Assembly: GCA_023398955.1 (NCBI GenBank)
Contig: JAEWRL010000054.1
Span: 1-38,107 of the forward strand
Origin: Pseudomonadota bacterium
GTDB lineage: Bacteria; Myxococcota_A; Polyangia; Polyangiales; Polyangiaceae
Direction: 5' to 3'
DNA length: 38,107 nucleotides
Positions 6,661 through 15,023 of this stretch are shown in pieces (positions within the stretch are counted from its first letter, which is position 1; every line of letters starts with the position of its first letter). Under the pieces are notes generated by a model. That model searched no databases and had not been told where the DNA came from. It saw only the letters and a program-made list of their open reading frames with translations. The translations under genes and the position numbers were made by a program.

Positions 6661-8855
6661 GCGTGAACCTCCGTACCGAGACTGGGCGCCCTCTGGGAGG
6701 GTTCCGCTAGGTGAGGCTCAGCCGGGTCCTCGGGCAGACAATCGTCCCCGAGGCTCGCGCGCTGCAGCCCGTAAACATCGACTATCAACGAAACACTGCC
6801 ATCACTGAGGATCGTGGCGCCAGCGATACCCCGCGGACGTCCGGTGCGGCTTCCCAGGTACTGAAAGAGGTTGAAGGAGGTGTCCAGGGACTTCACGACG
6901 GCCTGCTCGATGCCGACGGCCTCGTCGACCAGAACGCCGAAGGTGCGACCCGCGACGTCCAACACGACGACCAGCGCCTCTTCCGGCTCCCTCCCGTCAC
7001 TTCGAAGGGAGAACACCTCGCTCAGGCGCACGAGGGGAATGTGGCCGTCCCGCACGTGGACGAGCTCGCGCCCTTCCTCGATGCGCCGAATCTCGGAGCG
7101 GGATGGGATCACGAGCTCCACCACGTTCGCGAGCGGGAACGTCAGCCGTTCCGCACCGACGCGTACCGTCATGCCGTCGATGATGGCGAGGGTGAGCGGC
7201 AGATGGATCTCGAAGACGGTCCCTTGACCAGGGACCGAGTGCACGTCGATAGTACCGCTGACGCTCTCGATGTTTCGCTTGACCACGTCGAGCCCCACTC
7301 CCCTCCCCGACACGTCCGTGACCTCGGCAGCCGTCGAGAGCCCGGGATGGAAGAGCAGCTCGAAAACCTGGCGGTCGGAGAGCTCGGCGCCGCGCTCCAC
7401 GAGCCCCGAAGAGATGGCCTTGGCCAGCACCTTCTCCCGGGAGATCCCGCGACCGTCGTCGCGGATGCGCACGATGATACGCCCCTCGCGCTGCTCGGCC
7501 TCCAGACGAATCGTCCCCGCGCGGGGTTTGCCAGCCGCCTCACGTTCCTCGGGCGGCTCGAGGCCGTGATCCACACAGTTTCGGAGCATGTGCTTGAGTG
7601 GATCCGTCAGCTGCTCGATCATCGTCTTGTCGAGCTCCGTCTCGTTGCCACGCGTGACGAGCTCGACCTCCTTCCCGAGATCCCTCGCCAGGTCCCTCAC
7701 GATACGGCGGAAGCGGCTGAACGACTCCTCCACCGGGATCATCCGTACCCCGGTGACCTGCTCCTGCAGATCCCGCGTGATGCGCTCGAGCCCCTCCGCC
7801 ACGGCGCGACGCACATCGGGCGGAGCGCGATCATCGCGGGAGACCCTGGACACCTGGGCCACCGCGATCACCAGCTCGCCGACAAGGTCCAGCAGACCGT
7901 CCAGCTTCGAGGTCGAAACCCGCACAGACGCGCCCCGCCTGAGGGTTCGCGCGAGGTCCTGCTTCTCCAGCGCCCTCGCCAGCACCCGCTCTTCTAGCTT
8001 GCCGGATTCGACGAGCAGCCGTCCAATGGGCTTCTGCTGCCCAAGCGCCTCGCGCACGTCCCCCTCGGTGAGCCAGCCCTCGGCCACGAGCAGCTCGCCG
8101 ATGCGCTGGTCGGCTACCGTGAGATCGACGAAGTCTTCCACACTGTTGGTGACGTCGTCGATCTTGATGGCGCCCTCTGCGTCCACGAAGGCGAAGTGCT
8201 CCTCGATGGCCTCGCGCTCGACCTCCGCGTACAGAAAGACGGTCCAGGTCAGATAGAGGGTATAGGGGTCCAGCTCATCGAGCGCCGGCAGGTCCGTCGA
8301 GTTCGTCTCGACCTTCAGAACCGTCCCGAGCTGCTTCAGGTCCGCCAAGAGAGCGTAGGGGTCCTGACCTGTCGCGAACGTCTGTCGGATCAAGGAGATA
8401 CGAATGCGATAGACGCGAGGCCCACCGGAACCCTTCGCGGATGCGACTGGCGCACACGAGGCGCTCCCCGCACCGCCAGCTTCTACCCGTGCCATGAGCC
8501 GCTCGCGCACCGCACCGTCGTCCACGTCGGCGGCCACGTCCCCGGCGATGATCCTGTCGATCATCGCCTTCAGGACGTCGGTCGCTGCCAACAGGTCCGA
8601 GACGAGCCCCGCGCTCACTGCGAGCTCTCGCACACGAACCCTGACGAGCAGCGTCTCGAGGAGATGGGCGAACTCGACGAGGGCATCATCCCCGATGATG
8701 TCGCCATTGCCCTTCAAGGTGTGCGCTGCGCGAAAGACACGGTTGACGCATTCCTCGTCCTCTGGCTCCGACTCGAGACGGACGAGCCCATTCTCCAGCT
8801 CGGCGATCAGCTCTTCGCTCTCCACCCGGAATATCTCTCGCACCGGATCGCTCAT
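6657..8855 (-). CDS. cheA: CheA-type chemosensory histidine kinase
   Basis: The gene encodes a 732-aa cytoplasmic kinase. Domains in order: HPt (1-105) with phospho-acceptor His45 in RAAHTLKGN; a P2-like domain (about 145-235, YRIRISLIRQTFATGQDPYALL); a paired iGxLL-type repeat region (about 250-300, IGELLVAEGWLTEGDV and IGRLLVESGKLEERV) also seen in CheA homologues of other deltaproteobacteria; dimerisation (about 310-380); ATPase with Asn425 in MLRNCVDHGLEPP, DDGRGIS (465-471) and GRGVGLDVVK (517-526); and a C-terminal CheW-like domain (from about 558). All residues needed for kinase activity look intact. The ATG at 8855 was chosen because AGGAACAGGAG lies upstream and the HPt domain begins at once. 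It heads an operon with STAS, cheW and the two-TM protein. No cheY, cheR or cheB is present here. Confidence 0.96.
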   Translation of the reverse strand: MSDPVREIFRVESEELIAELENGLVRLESEPEDEECVNRVFRAAHTLKGNGDIIGDDALVEFAHLLETLLVRVRVRELAVSAGLVSDLLAATDVLKAMIDRIIAGDVAADVDDGAVRERLMARVEAGGAGSASCAPVASAKGSGGPRVYRIRISLIRQTFATGQDPYALLADLKQLGTVLKVETNSTDLPALDELDPYTLYLTWTVFLYAEVEREAIEEHFAFVDAEGAIKIDDVTNSVEDFVDLTVADQRIGELLVAEGWLTEGDVREALGQQKPIGRLLVESGKLEERVLARALEKQDLARTLRRGASVRVSTSKLDGLLDLVGELVIAVAQVSRVSRDDRAPPDVRRAVAEGLERITRDLQEQVTGVRMIPVEESFSRFRRIVRDLARDLGKEVELVTRGNETELDKTMIEQLTDPLKHMLRNCVDHGLEPPEEREAAGKPRAGTIRLEAEQREGRIIVRIRDDGRGISREKVLAKAISSGLVERGAELSDRQVFELLFHPGLSTAAEVTDVSGRGVGLDVVKRNIESVSGTIDVHSVPGQGTVFEIHLPLTLAIIDGMTVRVGAERLTFPLANVVELVIPSRSEIRRIEEGRELVHVRDGHIPLVRLSEVFSLRSDGREPEEALVVVLDVAGRTFGVLVDEAVGIEQAVVKSLDTSFNLFQYLGSRTGRPRGIAGATILSDGSVSLIVDVYGLQRASLGDDCLPEDPAEPHLAEPSQRAPSLGTEVHA

Positions 8856-9255
8856 CGAATGCGGCTCCTGTTCCTTGTCGACGCGCACCAGGCGCGGTTC
8901 GCCTGTGCCATCTTCAACGGACAAAGCGCCGGATCCCTGAAGATCCACGAGCCATCGCCTAGCGTACTTCCCCTGAGTCTCACGATGAGACGTCAGCTCC
9001 CATGGCCATGAACGCCTGGCGCGGGCTCGTTGGGGGGTGGCACCAGCGGCGACACTCCGGCACAGCGACGCCGTCGAGCAACGAAACCGTCGGGGTGTCG
9101 TGCCTGTACGGGAATGCGCTGAAGAAAACAGGACGGGCACGCTGAACTCACCTCGCACCGCGCCGTTCTTGAACGAGGCTCGTCAGGTCTCGCCGTGGTG
9201 TTAGCGAAGACTGAACCGCAGAGGGACTATACCACCAGAGAGGACGACAACCTGA
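8856..9255. other. 400-bp divergent intergenic region, cheA / chemoreceptor
   Basis: This stretch lies between the divergent cheA (minus) and chemoreceptor (plus) genes and must hold both promoters. I see no convincing gene, operator palindrome or RNA element. Open frames that enter from either side are continuations or shadows of neighbouring genes. An AGAGGAC sequence about 10 bases before 9256 may be the receptor ribosome site. Confidence 0.5.
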
Positions 9256-10905
9256 ATGTTGAACAAGCTAAGCATTTCGCAGCGCATTCTGTCGGCGCTG
9301 GCGGTACTCCTCGCCATCAACGTCACTTCCACGCTCCTCGTGAACCGCTATCTCGACCAGATGAGTCATGAGGTAGAGGTAGTCTACGAGTCCCACTTCA
9401 AGGGCGTCGGCTTCCTGCTCGAAGCTGACCGCGACGCCTACCAGTCGAGCCTGGCGCTCAGCCATTTCATGGCCGACCCCACCCTGGAGCCTCAGCGGGC
9501 GATTGCCACAATCAACGAGAACCTGACGCAGGTGGCGCAGCGGTTCGGCAAGTTCTCCGAGATTTACTTCGCCGCGGGGGGCGTCGAGGCACCCCAGTTC
9601 GCGGTCTTCAAGGACAGCTACGCAAGCATGCAGGCCCAGACAGAGCTTGTGATTGCCGCGGTGACGTCCGGCACGCGTGAGGGAGCCGCCGAGCGGTACC
9701 GTGGTCCCTACCTAGAAACCTTCGAGCGCACGCGAGGCGCGATGGATGAGCTGACTCAGAAGAGCCAGGAGTTGGCCGAGAACGACTATGGGGAGTTCCA
9801 GGCGCTGAAGGCCCGCACGAGCCTTACGACGACGGCCCTCATCCTCGTTGGACTGCTTACCTCCATCGCATTGGCCTTCATCGTCGTACGTTCCGTCAAG
9901 GCGCCTCTACGGATCATGACCCGACAACTGGAGGCCACCGCGCGCGGCGATCTTTCCGTGGAGCTCTTCCGCGGCTACACGGACCGCTCCGACGAGATCG
10001 GACTTCTTGCCCGGGGGTTCGAAGCAACCAACCGCAAGCTCAGCGAAGTCTTGACCCGACTCAAGCGCGCGAGCGAGCTCTTGGCGAGCCAGAGCTCACA
10101 GATACGGGCATCGTCGCAGCAGATCGCGTCGACCACCACCGAGCAGGCAGCCAGCGTAGAAGAGGTCTCGTCCACCTTGGTGGAGTTCGATCACGCGTTA
10201 CTCGCAAACCTGGAAGGGGCGACCCGCACCGAAAGCATCGCCACGCAGCTGGCGCAAGATGCCAACTCGTCCATGCAAGCCGTTCGCGAAGCTGTCGAAG
10301 AGATGCAGCGCATCGCTGACGAGGTAGCCGTGATCGGTGAGATATCCCAACGCACGGATCTACTGGCGCTCAACGCTGCCATCGAAGCAGCGCGTGCCGG
10401 GGCCGCCGGCCGGGGCTTCGCTGTCGTCGCCGCCGAGGTGCGGAAGCTGGCGGAACGGAGCAAGGAAGTCGCTGGCGGCGTCATGTCCGCAGCAAGGAAG
10501 ACGGCGCACACGGCTCAGTCTGCTCGCGGTCTGCTCGAGCAGCTGGAGCCCTCGATCACACGCACGGCGGATCTCGTCAAGGAGATCAAGGCCGCCTCCA
10601 AGGAGCAGCGCACCGGAGTGCGGCAGGTGACGGTGGCCATGGACCAGCTCGACGGCTCCGCACAACAGAACGCAGCGCTCTCCGAGGAGATGGCGGCGAC
10701 CGCGCAGGTGCTCGCCAGCCAAGCGCGAGAGCTCCAAGCCGTATTAAAGTTCTTCACCCTGACGAAGCACTCGGGTAAACAGAGGCGGAGAAAACCATCC
10801 AGACCGCGACGCCAGCTCGAACCGAGCGACCGCCCGAGCAGCGAATTCCCCTCACTGGCAGCTACCCAGCCCTCGTCACCTCCCACCGAGAGCCTCGCTC
10901 CGTAG
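9256..10905 (+). CDS. Methyl-accepting chemotaxis protein
   Basis: This 549-aa chemoreceptor has TM1 at about residues 10-30 and a helical periplasmic domain of about 150 residues resembling a four-helix bundle. TM2 follows at about 193-212 (TTALILVGLLTSIALAFIVV), then a HAMP domain (RSVKAPLRIMTRQLEATARGDLS) and the signalling hairpin with the conserved tip ISQRTDLLALNAAIEAARAG and FAVVAAEVRKLAERS. The C-terminal tail is Arg/Pro/Ser-rich and does not end in a CheR-binding pentapeptide. The divergent cheA operon next door supplies a protein that does, so the two may share an array. Ligand unknown. Only 25 bp separates it from the downstream porin gene, suggesting co-transcription. Confidence 0.95.
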   Translation: MLNKLSISQRILSALAVLLAINVTSTLLVNRYLDQMSHEVEVVYESHFKGVGFLLEADRDAYQSSLALSHFMADPTLEPQRAIATINENLTQVAQRFGKFSEIYFAAGGVEAPQFAVFKDSYASMQAQTELVIAAVTSGTREGAAERYRGPYLETFERTRGAMDELTQKSQELAENDYGEFQALKARTSLTTTALILVGLLTSIALAFIVVRSVKAPLRIMTRQLEATARGDLSVELFRGYTDRSDEIGLLARGFEATNRKLSEVLTRLKRASELLASQSSQIRASSQQIASTTTEQAASVEEVSSTLVEFDHALLANLEGATRTESIATQLAQDANSSMQAVREAVEEMQRIADEVAVIGEISQRTDLLALNAAIEAARAGAAGRGFAVVAAEVRKLAERSKEVAGGVMSAARKTAHTAQSARGLLEQLEPSITRTADLVKEIKAASKEQRTGVRQVTVAMDQLDGSAQQNAALSEEMAATAQVLASQARELQAVLKFFTLTKHSGKQRRRKPSRPRRQLEPSDRPSSEFPSLAATQPSSPPTESLAP

Positions 10906-10930
10906 CTTTGAAAGGAGCCGTCTTCTACCC

Positions 10931-12133
10931 ATGGTTTACGGCAATAGGTTCACCATAGCGGGTCTCTTCACGGGATGCGCCCTCCTCTCTGGAACAGCGC
11001 TGGCCCAGACGACTGCTACCCCGCTATCCGCGAGTTCTCGAGGCGAAACGCGATCCGAGACCCCTCGAACGGCCGGCTATGACAAGGGTTTCTTCATCCG
11101 GGATGAGTACGACCCCTTCGAGCTCAAGCTCAACATGGCACTGCAGCCACGCTACACGCACGAAACAGTGGACGGTGCGCCCGACGAGACGCGGTTTGCG
11201 ATGCATCGAGCGCGCCTGAAGCTCACCGGGAAGACCTTCAGCGACGATCTGAGCTACTTCTTCCAGGCCGAGTTCGGATCGGGAGAGGTGAGCCTCAAAG
11301 ACTGTTTCATCGACTACGGTATCGTTCCGGGTGCGCTCCACGCTCGCCTTGGCCAATTCCGTCGTCCTTTTTCCCGCCAGTTCATCACCGCCGTCACGAA
11401 CCTGGAGACCGTGGATAGAAGCATGGTCGCCGAAGCTTTTGGCGCGAGCCGAGACCTTGGGCTTCTCCTGCACAATCGCTTCGAGAAGTCCCCCGAGTTC
11501 GAGTATGCCCTGGGTGCCTTCAACGGTACGGGAGACGGTTCCCAGGTCTCCGGTGAGGTCGTCGTGGATCCCGCGACGGGCGAGGGTGAGCTCCTCTCTG
11601 CGGAAGCAAGCAACGTTCCAGATAGGATTCATCCTCTCGTGCTAGCCCGCGTTGGCTACAACTTCCGTAGCATCAAAGGCTACAGCGAAGCCGATCTCGA
11701 AGGCGGACCGCTCCGTTTCGCTGTCGGGCTTGGCGGCCTGCTCGACTTCGACGGGGATGGCGGCGACGACTCACTCGCGCGGGCCACGTTGGACGGAATA
11801 CTGAAGCTCGAAGGCTTCTCGCTGTGGGCGGCGGGGTTCGTGTCGTCCGAGCAGACCGGGGACGGCTTCGGCGATCGCGCTCTACAGAGTGTTGGTTTCG
11901 CCGCGGAGGCCGGCTACGTGATTGCAGGAGCCGTGCAGCCGGTCTTACGTTTCGCCACGGTGGCGCCCGACGGTCCCACGAACAACTACGACGAGTACCT
12001 TGCGGGCCTGAGCGTCTACTTGGTGGAGCACCGACTCAAGTGGCAGACCGACGTCGCAGCGCTCACCGACCGTACCCCGAGCCAGCAGGATCTCACAGCG
12101 CGTATACGTTCCCAGATTACAGCGGTCTTCTGA
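10931..12133 (+). CDS. Phosphate-selective porin O/P-like outer-membrane protein
   Basis: The 400-aa product has a signal peptide of about 26 residues ending TALA-QT, then a beta-rich body with alternating aromatic strands: FELKLNMALQPRYTHE, RFAMHRARLKLTGKTF, LSYFFQAEFG and ARLGQFRRPFSRQFITA. These features match the OprP/OprO porin family, which forms anion (phosphate or pyrophosphate) channels in the outer membrane. The protein ends ITAVF, with a terminal aromatic residue as expected for Bam-inserted barrels. AAAGGAG precedes the ATG. Specificity cannot be read from the sequence; many family members in environmental bacteria have unknown substrates. It lies 25 bp after the chemoreceptor gene on the same strand. 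Confidence 0.85.
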   Translation: MVYGNRFTIAGLFTGCALLSGTALAQTTATPLSASSRGETRSETPRTAGYDKGFFIRDEYDPFELKLNMALQPRYTHETVDGAPDETRFAMHRARLKLTGKTFSDDLSYFFQAEFGSGEVSLKDCFIDYGIVPGALHARLGQFRRPFSRQFITAVTNLETVDRSMVAEAFGASRDLGLLLHNRFEKSPEFEYALGAFNGTGDGSQVSGEVVVDPATGEGELLSAEASNVPDRIHPLVLARVGYNFRSIKGYSEADLEGGPLRFAVGLGGLLDFDGDGGDDSLARATLDGILKLEGFSLWAAGFVSSEQTGDGFGDRALQSVGFAAEAGYVIAGAVQPVLRFATVAPDGPTNNYDEYLAGLSVYLVEHRLKWQTDVAALTDRTPSQQDLTARIRSQITAVF

Positions 12134-12210
12134 GAAGGAGGTCGCCTGAGCTTCTGCTCCCCGTTCCGACTTGACTGCTTCGCGAGCATTCCGGTCAGTA
12201 GTAGTGATAG

Positions 12211-12227
12211 GGGCTCCCGTTGAGCCC
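12211..12227. terminator. Weak hairpin between convergent genes
   Basis: GGGCTC and GAGCCC form a perfect six-base stem around a five-base loop, between the porin gene (plus) and the sulfotransferase-like gene (minus). The position suits a bidirectional terminator, but no T-tract follows on either strand, so the call is weak. Confidence 0.25.
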
Positions 12228-12286
12228 TCACCACCTACCGCTGTGGCGAGGGCCGGGGGTGTTGCGGCGCCGGGCCACCTGCGCTC

Positions 12287-14038
12287 TCATAGCCGAGGGG
12301 GTGGGCCGCCGTAGAGCGAATCGCGCTTGACGATGTAGCTCACTGCGTAACCAATCGGCCAGACCATCTCTTGCACGAGATCACCGGTAGCGGTCACCTC
12401 CTGAATGACACCAGCCGAGGAGTAGGAAATGACAGTGTTACCGTTGTCCATGCGTTGAACGTCGCCGCCAAACGAAGCGCTAATCCCGGCGTCGTAGCGC
12501 CACAGTTCGTTGGCGGTCCAGCTGTTCAGGTCGAGGGTGTACTCCAAGACGAACGAATCCTGACCGATATCGCCGTTGTTGAACATCACGAAGTGGTTGG
12601 GCTCGAACATGTGCATCGCATGCTGGCGCAGCCAGGATGTCCCAGTGAAGTCGCTGGCAGTGCCATTCAACACCCACACGAGCTCGCCCTGGCGCGTGAT
12701 CTTGACGAAGGAGCTCGTCTCCCAATCCGAAAAGACGAAAGTGTCGTCGTGCTCGGAGTACGCTAGGAAGTTGACGTGACAGCTGGAGGCCCCGTGAGCC
12801 TCGGAGGCGTTGAAGATCGAGACAGAGGAGCCATCGGCGGGATCGAAGTCCAGGATCTCGTCGCAGCCTTCGGCGGCATGGGCAATGAGCCCCAGATGCC
12901 CGTCCGGAAGCACTGCAAGGTCGTGGGTCGAGGTGGGAACACGGAACTCCTCTTCCACCAAGCCGTCCAGAGTCACTCGCCTGACGAGCCCCGTCCCATT
13001 CGTCTGAGCCGTATTGCGCATCCACATCCACTTGCCGTCGTAAGAGAAGCGCGTGCGCATCACGTCATCCGGCGCTGGGTACCACCAGACGACGTCGCCA
13101 TCGACGTCGAGAATGAAAGACGGACCGCGGTTCCCGTCGCCCCAGCGACCAGTGATGAGATACCCGCCAGAGAGCTGCGCGGGGAGAGGCGTGCTGATCT
13201 CGGGACGCTCGATGCTGTTCGGGATCTCACCCGTCGAGAGGGTGCCATCCTCGCTGGCGCACTCCTGCCCGTCGACGCTGGCGACGACGCGGTAGTGATA
13301 GTCTCTGCCGCCCTTCATCCCAAGGAGGAGCGTGCGGTAACCTGGCTCTGCCAAGTCGACGGGCGCTGTCATCCCATAGTTCGTATCGAGACCGAACTCG
13401 ACGCGCGCGCTCTGCACGGTGCCGCCGACGGACCATTCGATGATCCCTACGGTGGAAATCACCTCGCTCATCGATGACGAGATCGAGAACTCGCAACTCG
13501 AACTCGGTGCACCGCCATCGCTGGCGCCGCCCAGCCCCGTCGCGCCGCCCAACGACCCGGCACCGCCTGCTGCGGGCCCGCTGCCACCAGCCGACGTCCC
13601 CCCCGCGGCCAAACCGCCGCCAACCCCTGCGCGGCCCCCCGAGAATGGTCCCCAACCGCCTGATGAAGGACCACCACCCGCTGGTGCGGCACCCCCAACG
13701 CCAGCTCGGCCGCCCGTGGTGGGGCCGCCCCCTACCGATGAGTTTCCGCCGCTCGACGTGTTTCCCCCGAAACCCGAGCCACCGCTGACACTCGTGGAGC
13801 CGCCACTGCCCTGTTGTTGCGCGCCCCCAGAGCCAGAACCCTGCCCGCCGACCGCGTTCAAAGCGCCCCCCTGAAGCCCACCATCGAGACCCCCCATGCC
13901 CCCAGAGGACCCGTTGACCGCGCCACCAGTACCCCCAGTGGCGTCGCCCCCATCTCCCCCGGAATCCGACGAGCACCCGAAGGTTGCTGCTGCAAGGAGC
14001 CCAAGAACCAAGTGCCTCGTTGCTGGTGCGGTCTTCAC
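12287..14038 (-). CDS. Arylsulfotransferase (ASST)-like lipoprotein with a long Gly-rich linker
   Basis: The 583-aa product starts at a GTG (14038) after GGGCAGG. A signal sequence ends in TFGC (lipobox-like). A low-complexity Gly/Ser/Ala linker (about residues 24-180) follows, then a fibronectin-III-like domain (about 183-272). The C-terminal part is a beta-propeller of the arylsulfotransferase family: FILDVDGDVVWWYPAP, THDLAVLPDGHLGLIAH, CHVNFLAY and RQHAMHMFEPNHFVMFNNGD. Family enzymes transfer sulfate between aryl donors and phenolic acceptors using several conserved His and an Arg. Candidates here are the His in STHDL, in CHVNF and in RQHAMH. Activity is not certain, as many such proteins in Myxococcota are uncharacterised. 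It is probably anchored at the cell surface. Confidence 0.75.
   Translation of the reverse strand: MKTAPATRHLVLGLLAAATFGCSSDSGGDGGDATGGTGGAVNGSSGGMGGLDGGLQGGALNAVGGQGSGSGGAQQQGSGGSTSVSGGSGFGGNTSSGGNSSVGGGPTTGGRAGVGGAAPAGGGPSSGGWGPFSGGRAGVGGGLAAGGTSAGGSGPAAGGAGSLGGATGLGGASDGGAPSSSCEFSISSSMSEVISTVGIIEWSVGGTVQSARVEFGLDTNYGMTAPVDLAEPGYRTLLLGMKGGRDYHYRVVASVDGQECASEDGTLSTGEIPNSIERPEISTPLPAQLSGGYLITGRWGDGNRGPSFILDVDGDVVWWYPAPDDVMRTRFSYDGKWMWMRNTAQTNGTGLVRRVTLDGLVEEEFRVPTSTHDLAVLPDGHLGLIAHAAEGCDEILDFDPADGSSVSIFNASEAHGASSCHVNFLAYSEHDDTFVFSDWETSSFVKITRQGELVWVLNGTASDFTGTSWLRQHAMHMFEPNHFVMFNNGDIGQDSFVLEYTLDLNSWTANELWRYDAGISASFGGDVQRMDNGNTVISYSSAGVIQEVTATGDLVQEMVWPIGYAVSYIVKRDSLYGGPPPRL
13500..13965 (-). 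repeat. Low-complexity Gly/Ser/Ala linker-coding stretch
   Basis: On the minus strand this stretch encodes about 155 residues made almost wholly of Gly, Ser, Ala, Thr and Pro in degenerate units such as GGxSxGGxG. The units are not exact DNA copies. It probably serves as a flexible spacer holding the propeller domain off the membrane and is a likely site of length variation between strains. Confidence 0.7.
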
Positions 14039-14522
14039 TATCGAACCTGCCCTTCCCGTTGGGAGTAAGTTGCACGAAGACGTCCGCTCGCCTGAGCATG
14101 CCGACGGCTACCACGCGAGCAGGTGAGACACAGCGCGCGCAGTGGGGGTCAGAATTTGCCGAGTACGGACGAAATCAATGACGCTGGCAAGGCCTGCTCC
14201 GCCTCCACCGGCGCCGGATAGTGGAACTCGTACCCTAGTCACCCCTCCGCAATGCGGCAATCGCGCGCGTCGTGCTTTTCTTTCCGGCTCCGGTGCTGTG
14301 TTGTCAAAAGCTCTCCTACACCTGCCTTGCGACCCTCGCCTTCGGGTACGATGCCCGCCTTTGGTGCGCGTCGCTTCGCCAAGCAGCCAGCTCGAAGCGG
14401 TCCCGTTAAGGCCGCATCGCCCCGGCCGCGGGGTGGAACTGGCGGACTGGGGGTAGCTTCTGGCCCTGAACCAGGACGTGCAACGGGGTACGGACCGCGC
14501 ACGGAATCTGCCAGATGGAGCC
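14039..14522. other. Long non-coding stretch upstream of the arsenic operon
   Basis: I see no supported gene. Frames on both strands (for instance the minus-strand frame at 14239-14562) give Arg/Pro/Gly-rich products without domains. GGGGTCAGAATTTG near 14145 resembles ends of some insertion sequences, but no partner end or transposase is present. The 3' end leads into the arsR promoter. Confidence 0.4.
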
Positions 14523-14565
14523 TTGCGGTTACTCGCATAACCGCATATACGAATGTCCGCATGAG
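14523..14565 (+). promoter_or_regulatory. Candidate promoter/operator of the arsR-acr3-arsC operon
   Basis: TTGCGG (14523-14528) and TATACG (14546-14551), 17 bp apart, form a plausible promoter. The spacer and downstream region hold three copies of CGCAT (around 14534, 14542 and 14559) plus CGAATG, giving an imperfect repeat of the kind ArsR proteins bind. It lies 15-57 bases before the arsR GTG, consistent with autorepression released by arsenite. Confidence 0.4.
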
Positions 14566-14579
14566 CTCCGGAGAGTCCA

Positions 14580-15023
14580 GTGCGTGACGTCGCTCTGTTC
14601 CTGAGGGCCCTCGCAGACGAGGCCCGGCTGCAGATCCTTTGGTTGCTCTTCAACCAGGAGGAGCTCTGCGTCTGCGACATGGTAGAGGCGCTCGGAATCA
14701 CCCAGTCCAAGGCCTCGCGTCACCTCGCAACATTGCGTCATGCCGGCTTGGTGATCGATCGCCGAGACGGTGCCTGGTCCTACTACTCCCTTCGCGCTCC
14801 GAAGAGCCCCCTCGAATGCTCCGTGCTCGAGTCGCTGCGAAGCGAGCTTGGTCGACGGCGGGACGCAGGCAGCCTCACGAAGGATCTGACGCGGTGGCTG
14901 GCGCGCAAGGAGCGAGGCGCGACCTGTTCGGCATCTGCCTCTAGTAGTTCGAAATCCAAGCGCAAACCACCTGCCCGCCGCCGTGCGACGGCAGCTGCGG
15001 CATCCGAAGGAGTTTCCCGATGA
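14580..15023 (+). CDS. arsR: ArsR arsenite-responsive repressor
   Basis: A 147-aa winged-helix repressor of the ArsR/SmtB family. The alpha-3 motif ELCVCDMVEAL (Cys30, Cys32) is the arsenite-binding signature of classical ArsR (ELCVCDL in plasmid R773). The recognition helix follows in ITQSKASRHLATLRHAGLV, and the wing in RRDGAWSYYSL. The C-terminal 50 residues are Ser/Lys/Arg/Ala-rich and probably disordered, longer than usual. The start is a GTG; no upstream ATG suits. Its stop overlaps the acr3 ATG (ATGA). When arsenite binds, the repressor should leave the promoter region upstream and allow expression of acr3 and arsC. Confidence 0.93.
   Translation: MRDVALFLRALADEARLQILWLLFNQEELCVCDMVEALGITQSKASRHLATLRHAGLVIDRRDGAWSYYSLRAPKSPLECSVLESLRSELGRRRDAGSLTKDLTRWLARKERGATCSASASSSSKSKRKPPARRRATAAAASEGVSR

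Noticed and set aside
6711..7997. 428-codon plus-strand frame
   Set aside because: It lies wholly antisense to cheA, whose domains are unambiguous, and is rich in His/Arg/Gln as expected of a high-GC shadow.
14140..14160. GGGGTCAGAATTTG as an insertion-sequence end
   Set aside because: No matching opposite end, target duplication or transposase fragment was seen nearby.
14239..14562. 107-codon minus-strand frame upstream of arsR
   Set aside because: The product is Arg/Pro/Gly-rich, has no domain, and the frame overlaps the arsR promoter region.
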